Source: Sulfuricurvum sp. (lineage in GTDB: Bacteria; Campylobacterota; Campylobacteria; Campylobacterales; Sulfurimonadaceae). Taken from it: 11,052 nt of DNA. Location: the NCBI GenBank assembly GCA_022729835.1, contig DZBC01000047.1, positions 1 through 11,052 of the forward strand, in the 5' to 3' direction. Under the pieces are notes generated by a model. It saw nothing but the letters and a program-made list of their open reading frames with translations, searched no databases and was not told where the DNA came from. Position numbers and translations under genes: made by a program. Position 1 is the stretch's first letter, and each line of letters starts with the position of its first letter. Shown in pieces: positions 6,682 through 11,052 of this stretch.

Positions 6682-6717
6682 ATGTTTCTCCTTTTTTGAA
6701 CCGCTCAAATTGTTAGA

Positions 6718-6723
6718 ATTTTA
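6718..6723 (-). promoter_or_regulatory. Putative -10 box of the two-gene glycosyltransferase operon
   Basis: On the minus strand this is TAAAAT in the context GGATAAAATTC, resembling Campylobacterota vegetative -10 elements. It would start transcription near 6710, about 30 bases before the TTG start at 6681. The 152-bp divergent region 6682-6833 also holds TATGAT (6796-6801) facing right, a weaker candidate for the plus-strand operon. No dyad or riboswitch-like structure stands out there. Confidence 0.45.
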
Positions 6724-6833
6724 TCCTAATCCAAGTAGCCCTTACCGACATCATTCTCGTGTGAGCCATGGGGTAGGTTATAAGCATGGTACTTGTATGA
6801 TTATGAGCAAAAGTCTTTCCAAAGCGGGTCGTT

Positions 6834-8657
6834 GTGAATATTACTAGGATTTATGAAATTGCAAAGCACGTTTTGGTGCACCCAAAAATTATTTGGAATG
6901 CTTCAGTTGTTTTGTATAAAGAGGGCTTTGATGGAGTTTCCATACGCCTGCAAGCGCTCTACTATACGCATCGCTATAGATATGATACTCCGTGTTTGAC
7001 CCACGAGATTATAAGTGAGATAGAGGCATTTGAAATCAAACCGCTCATTTCGATTCTGACGCCATCCTATAATGTTGATCAAAAGTGGCTCTCAAAAGCC
7101 ATACAATCGGTGCGTCATCAGTGGTATCCTCATTGGGAGCTGTGTATTGTTGACGATGCCAGCACTAACGCATCAACGATCAATTGTCTCAAAAATATAG
7201 ATGATCCAAAAATCAAAATTTGTTTCAGTACACGCAATGAGAATATATCGGTAGCCTCGAACCTAGCCTCTGCAATGGCGCAAGGAGAATACTTTGCTTT
7301 GCTGGATCACGATGATGAGATCAGCGTGGATGCCCTCTATGAGATGGTTCGCGCCATTAATCGAGAGCAGGCCGATTTTCTTTATTCGGACGAGGATTTT
7401 CTCACGATCAACGGATGGCATGTATCGCCGCATTTCAAACCTGATTTTTCTCCCGATCTGCTACTTTCACACAACTATATCACCCACTTTGCGCTGTTTG
7501 GGCGGAGACTATTTGAAGAGGTCGGGGGATTTCGGAGCCGATGCGACGGAGCACAGGATTATGATCTCTTTTTGCGTATTAGTGAAAAAGCTGAGAACAT
7601 TGTACATATACCGAAGGTGCTTTATCATTGGCGGATGCTCCCTTCGTCCACCAGTGCCGATAGCGGTGTAAAGCCCAAAGCGCTAGAGAGCGGCAAGGCG
7701 GCGTTGCAAGATGCACTCAAGCGCCGCGGAATCGACGGAAGCGTCGAAGAGGGGAATTTGATGCACTATTTTCGTGTGCGTCGGAATTTATCCGATAAGC
7801 CACTGGTAAGCATTATTATCCCGTTCAAAGATCGTGCCGATTTGCTCACGATGTGCTTGGATTCGATAGTGCAGCGGAGTACATACAAAAACTTTGAGGT
7901 GATCGGGGTGAGCAATAATTCGGTCGAGCCTCAGACTTTTGAGTTGATGCGACAGTATGTGCTACAAGATCAACGTATCAAGTTTTATGAGTTCAATCAG
8001 CCATTTAATTACGCGCAAATCAACAATGATGCGGTCTTTCACCATGCGCGTGGTGCTCACATTTTGCTGCTAAACAATGATATCGAGATCATATCTCCTG
8101 AGTGGATCGAGTCCCTTTTGGAGCATTCGCAACGTAGTGAGGTGGGTTGTGTCGGTGCCAAACTATACTATCCGGATGGAAAAATACAACATGCGGGGGT
8201 TATTTTGGGGCTAGGAGGGTATGCAGCCCATTCGCATAGACTCAGCAACGGTACCGATCATGGTTATTTCAATCGCCTCAATGTTATCCAAGATTACAGT
8301 GCGGTGACGGGAGCGTGTCTGATGGTTAAAAAATCCATTTATGAAGCAGTCGGTGGACTCGATGCGGCGCATTTCAAGATCGCCTACAACGATGTCGATT
8401 TTTGTCTTCGGGTTCGTGAGGCGGGTTTTTTAAATATATTCACCCCTTATTGCGAAGCTTATCACCATGAGTCTCAAACCCGTGGCGAAGATGATAAAGA
8501 TATGGAAAAAACAGAGCGCTTTGACCGTGAAAAAGCGAATCTAAAAGCACGACATGCGGCAATTCTTGAGCAGGGAGACCCATATTACAATCCAAATTTT
8601 TCGACCGATTCGGAAAATTTCGCTTTAAGATTCGTTCCGTTCGCGCCTTGTAAATAG
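6834..8657 (+). CDS. Large glycosyltransferase with two tandem family-2 domains
   Basis: A 607-residue protein with two GT-A modules, probably adding two sugars in turn during surface polysaccharide synthesis. A short helical N-terminal region (1-68) leads into the first domain: LISILTPSYN (71-80), CIVDDAST (104-111), LLDHDDE (156-162), LYSDED (183-188) and AQDYDLFLR (240-248). The second starts at PLVSIIIPFKDR (323-334), with LLLNNDIEI (411-419), VTGACLMVKK (491-500), the likely catalytic YNDVDFCLR (518-526) and a histidine pair (544-545). This two-domain layout is known in O-antigen proteins such as RfbC-type enzymes. An in-frame stop at 6804 limits the start; GTG at 6834 is the best available, though its Shine-Dalgarno is weak. 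It is followed 34 bp later by an exported protein on the same strand, probably cotranscribed. Confidence 0.92.
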   Translation: MNITRIYEIAKHVLVHPKIIWNASVVLYKEGFDGVSIRLQALYYTHRYRYDTPCLTHEIISEIEAFEIKPLISILTPSYNVDQKWLSKAIQSVRHQWYPHWELCIVDDASTNASTINCLKNIDDPKIKICFSTRNENISVASNLASAMAQGEYFALLDHDDEISVDALYEMVRAINREQADFLYSDEDFLTINGWHVSPHFKPDFSPDLLLSHNYITHFALFGRRLFEEVGGFRSRCDGAQDYDLFLRISEKAENIVHIPKVLYHWRMLPSSTSADSGVKPKALESGKAALQDALKRRGIDGSVEEGNLMHYFRVRRNLSDKPLVSIIIPFKDRADLLTMCLDSIVQRSTYKNFEVIGVSNNSVEPQTFELMRQYVLQDQRIKFYEFNQPFNYAQINNDAVFHHARGAHILLLNNDIEIISPEWIESLLEHSQRSEVGCVGAKLYYPDGKIQHAGVILGLGGYAAHSHRLSNGTDHGYFNRLNVIQDYSAVTGACLMVKKSIYEAVGGLDAAHFKIAYNDVDFCLRVREAGFLNIFTPYCEAYHHESQTRGEDDKDMEKTERFDREKANLKARHAAILEQGDPYYNPNFSTDSENFALRFVPFAPCK

Positions 8658-8669
8658 GACGATTGGCTA

Positions 8670-8707
8670 CAATAGCTCAAAGGAGATTGTCATGTCAAAA
8701 GCTATTG
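8670..8707 (+). promoter_or_regulatory. Possible hairpin around the ribosome binding site
   Basis: CAATAGCT (8670-8677) and AGCTATTG (8700-8707) are perfect reverse complements; the 22-base loop contains the Shine-Dalgarno AAGGAG and the ATG at 8692. A shorter alternative pairing ACAAT (8669-8673) with ATTGT (8686-8690) is also possible. It could tune translation of the exported protein, or be coincidence. Confidence 0.3.
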
Positions 8708-10590
8708 CGTGTATCTTTGTAGTTGGATTGCTAGTTGGGGTAGAAGCAGCGACGATTACGTTGACGGCTCCTGTAGTGACCGTCAATGTTTCGGATGGTC
8801 AAGAGTATTTCACGGATGTTATGAACAATCCTATGGATTTTGATAAGCGTCGAGACATCATGTGGGAAGAAAATTTCGATGAAACATCGATTACGGTGGC
8901 CAATGGTGTCTGGAATGGTACCTATCTGCCAGATGCGGGTAGCTCTTGGGGCGGATATGTGTTTCCCCTGTTTCAGGGGCATGGTGGAGTTGACGGAGCC
9001 CTCAATGCGGGTTTGACCGGCATGAATTATCCTCTGGAGAGTTCCAGGTATCGTTTTGTCGCGCTCAAAAGCAGCGTGAGCGATCGATCGGTCAACGCAC
9101 TGCACTGGACAAGAGACGGAAACTGGCCTGATGGTTCGTCGTTGGTAGTAACGGGCGTTGATTGCTACTGGACCAATACCGCGGCGGCGATGCACTCAAA
9201 TGACAAAGCCATCATTTACATGTATGATCTCTCCACAAACACTGAATGGACCGATGCCAACATCACCGGAGTGCGCCATGACGCTTCGACCAACAAGCTG
9301 GTCGGAACGGATGTTTCGTATGAGTGGTTTCGCATCATCGACCCCGATAGCTCGGAGGCAATGAACATCACGTGGACGACAACCGATATGCCTTCTTTGC
9401 CAACCACCCCGCATGTCAAAATATTTGTCGATACCGATAACGCAGGATTTGACGGAGCGCTGCTTGGGATGGTGCGATGGGGAGAATCTAACGTCAATTT
9501 TAATGGGGCTTTGGCGCAGATTCCTTATAACTTAGGGAGCTTTTCTTTTCCTACTGCTGCGCTGCCTTCGGGTACGTACTACTTCTACCTCGAGCTTTTT
9601 GACAATAACGGTGCCGACACATTCATGGCAAGATCGGAGTACAGCGCACCGCTGATCGTCAATACCGTAAGCCAGATCAATTTTGAACATCCGAGTATGA
9701 CAAGCGGCGAGGATTACGCCACCGCTGTGCTAGGCGATCCGTGGGATATGGCAGGCAGTAGCGATGTGGCCAATCTGAGCAATCCCGACTATCAAAAAAA
9801 TTTCATTGATGCTACGTTTGCCGACGGTGCCTTTGCGGCTACGGCGATCATACCAGAAGGCTCTTCTCAGCTTCATACCGATGCGCAGGTTTGGTTACAT
9901 GTAGACCCTGCGAAGCCCATAGATACATCGCGCTACCATTATCTGAGCTATACGCTTTCGGTTGATGATACCTACTACACCAACATTAGCGATAAAGTGA
10001 AATACGGTTGGGTGACCCGCGCCATATGGTGGAACAGGGATATAGCCACAGACGGCACTTCGACCAAAGCCAGCGTCACTTATGAAGGGGTGCATACCTA
10101 TTCGTATGATCTGCGTCCGATGAGTGTGCCTGATCCTTATGATACCTATCCGACTCAAGACGGTTGGCTGGCAAGTTCTACATGGTCGTATTTGCGGATT
10201 GATCCGCTTGAAACGAACAATACGGAAGGTACGCGGTTTTTTCTACATGATGTCAAACTCACAGCCGACCCCAAGCCCGATCGAGACGGTAAGTTTCGTG
10301 CGCGAATTCGCCTGTTTGATCCCGATGGAGACACTATGCAGGTCAAGCTCTATGCAGATGCGAACCGAAGCAATTTTGATGGGGTAGAGATAGGTACGGG
10401 GAAATTCAGTAGTGGAGATCAGGCGCTTACCATCGATACATGTAACTTGTCTGCTGGTAGCTACTACCTTTATGCGGTAGTGACCGACAGTGCCGGTAAT
10501 ATCACCAAGCGTTATACTGATATACCCGTGGTGGTCAGTGGGGTATGCAAACGTGCCTGTTCAGCTATTTTACACTATCTGCTTAATTAG
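8692..10590 (+). CDS. Exported protein of two tandem beta-rich units, function unknown
   Basis: A 632-residue protein with an N-terminal signal peptide (hydrophobic 5-17, likely cleavage after VEA-A near residue 19-20). The mature part is two diverged copies of one ~290-residue unit (about 31-324 and 328-616). Matching landmarks are DGQEYFTDVMNNPMDF versus SGEDYATAVLGDPWDM, ESSRYRFV versus DTSRYHYL, YEWFRIIDP versus WSYLRIDP, VKIFVDTDNAGFDG versus VKLYADANRSNFDG, and LPSGTYYFYLELFDNNG versus LSAGSYYLYAVVTDSAG. Each unit looks like a jelly-roll-type domain followed by an Ig/fibronectin-like domain, suggesting sugar or surface binding; no catalytic motif is evident. The ATG has AAGGAG upstream. 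Context beside glycosyltransferases suggests a role in presenting or binding the glycan (inference). The last ~16 residues (after VVVSG) are unlike the rest and contain two cysteines. Confidence 0.85.
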   Translation: MSKAIACIFVVGLLVGVEAATITLTAPVVTVNVSDGQEYFTDVMNNPMDFDKRRDIMWEENFDETSITVANGVWNGTYLPDAGSSWGGYVFPLFQGHGGVDGALNAGLTGMNYPLESSRYRFVALKSSVSDRSVNALHWTRDGNWPDGSSLVVTGVDCYWTNTAAAMHSNDKAIIYMYDLSTNTEWTDANITGVRHDASTNKLVGTDVSYEWFRIIDPDSSEAMNITWTTTDMPSLPTTPHVKIFVDTDNAGFDGALLGMVRWGESNVNFNGALAQIPYNLGSFSFPTAALPSGTYYFYLELFDNNGADTFMARSEYSAPLIVNTVSQINFEHPSMTSGEDYATAVLGDPWDMAGSSDVANLSNPDYQKNFIDATFADGAFAATAIIPEGSSQLHTDAQVWLHVDPAKPIDTSRYHYLSYTLSVDDTYYTNISDKVKYGWVTRAIWWNRDIATDGTSTKASVTYEGVHTYSYDLRPMSVPDPYDTYPTQDGWLASSTWSYLRIDPLETNNTEGTRFFLHDVKLTADPKPDRDGKFRARIRLFDPDGDTMQVKLYADANRSNFDGVEIGTGKFSSGDQALTIDTCNLSAGSYYLYAVVTDSAGNITKRYTDIPVVVSGVCKRACSAILHYLLN

Positions 10591-11052
10591 GTTTTGATGC
10601 GCACAGTGCGAACGCCGGGCCGTTTTGGTGGTCGCTCTGGTCAAAGCCTATCTCTATATTGCTAAAGCCGTAGGTCTGTAGTGCACATAGGAGGCTTTCT
10701 CGGCTAAGCCATTTGCTGACATTTCTGGGGCCACCGCAAAAGCCTCCCATCCTAGAGCTTCTTTGTATTCTTGTGTGGAGTATTCGTAGGTTTGGCCATC
10801 GTATTTGAAAGAGCGCTTTTTGTCAAACTTGTGAGATAGATGTGACTGTGATTTGATGATGCCTTCGTCGTAGTAGTGGGTCCAAAGTACCAGCCTACTG
10901 CTGACGGCAGAGATCAGCTTGATGAGTTCTACCGGCTCGATCATATGGTAGAGTACGCCGCTCGCGAAGACCATATCGTAAGGTGTTGAGGACGTTTTGA
11001 GGTATTCGTTGAAATCACCCAGCATAAAATGGACACAGTCAAGACCAAACAG
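10583..11052 (-). pseudogene. SAM-dependent methyltransferase, frameshifted, 5' end outside window
   Basis: The first visible part (11052 down to about 10738) reads LGDFNEYL, YDMVFASGVLYHMIEPVELI and LVLWTHYYDEG, the post-motif-I half of a class I methyltransferase that moves a methyl group from S-adenosylmethionine; the binding glycine loop lies outside the window. After EALGWEAF the frame drifts into unrelated sequence and stops at 10654. The next frame carries the expected ending: CGGPRNVSKWLSRESLL, then YGFSNIEIGFDQSDHQNGP and AFALCASKPN, with a stop at 10583-10585. Adding one T in the minus-strand TTTT run (10738-10741) restores one protein. The repaired gene overlaps the convergent exported-protein gene by 8 bp. 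It may methylate a surface sugar, judging from its neighbours; the substrate is unknown. Confidence 0.8.

Noticed and set aside
1..11052. tRNA, rRNA, CRISPR array, insertion sequence
   Set aside because: No cloverleaf with a CCA-type end, no regularly spaced direct repeats and no transposase motif were found by eye on either strand.

Overview
The window looks like accessory chromosome from a free-living Campylobacterota bacterium (Sulfuricurvum/Sulfurimonas/Sulfurospirillum type). This is inferred from protein character: a HisKA_2 sensor kinase, AT-rich -10 boxes without a clear -35, and moderate base composition. No rRNA, tRNA, CRISPR or transposase gene is visible, so the taxon is a moderate-confidence guess.

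Layout: (1) 1-1468, minus strand: a two-component pair, a six-TM HisKA_2-type histidine kinase followed by a response regulator that runs off the left edge; the two genes overlap by 8 bp. (2) 1597-4660: a more AT-rich block with two different COG1373-type AAA ATPases (AAA_14 plus DUF4143) pointing toward each other. Each has its own promoter carrying an inverted repeat. Between them lies a small unknown gene broken by a one-base frameshift. (3) 4660-5003: a stretch with no convincing gene, holding a tandem heptamer array and gene-like debris. (4) 5004-8657: surface-glycan synthesis. Two family-2 glycosyltransferases are on the minus strand, 1 bp apart, and a large tandem-domain family-2 glycosyltransferase is on the plus strand from a divergent intergenic region. 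All three appear to use GTG or TTG starts. (5) 8692-10590: an exported protein of two copies of a ~290-residue beta-rich unit, probably cotranscribed with the large glycosyltransferase. (6) 10583-11052: the 3' part of a SAM-dependent methyltransferase on the minus strand, running off the right edge and carrying a one-base frameshift.

The right half probably makes or decorates a cell-surface polysaccharide (O-antigen, capsule or S-layer glycan): glycosyltransferases build it, the methyltransferase may modify sugars, and the exported duplicated protein may bind or display it. That link is inferred from context. The two ATPases look like a later insertion: they are AT-richer and lack the 10-bp palindrome TTACATGTAA, which occurs four times exactly in the kinase and one glycosyltransferase.

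Most noteworthy: the TTACATGTAA palindrome, used mostly in one reading frame as Leu-His-Val; the convergent ATPase pair with operator-like inverted repeats; the internally duplicated exported protein beside glycosyltransferases; and two frameshifts, each explained by loss of one base from a short homopolymer, so they may be sequencing errors rather than true pseudogenes.
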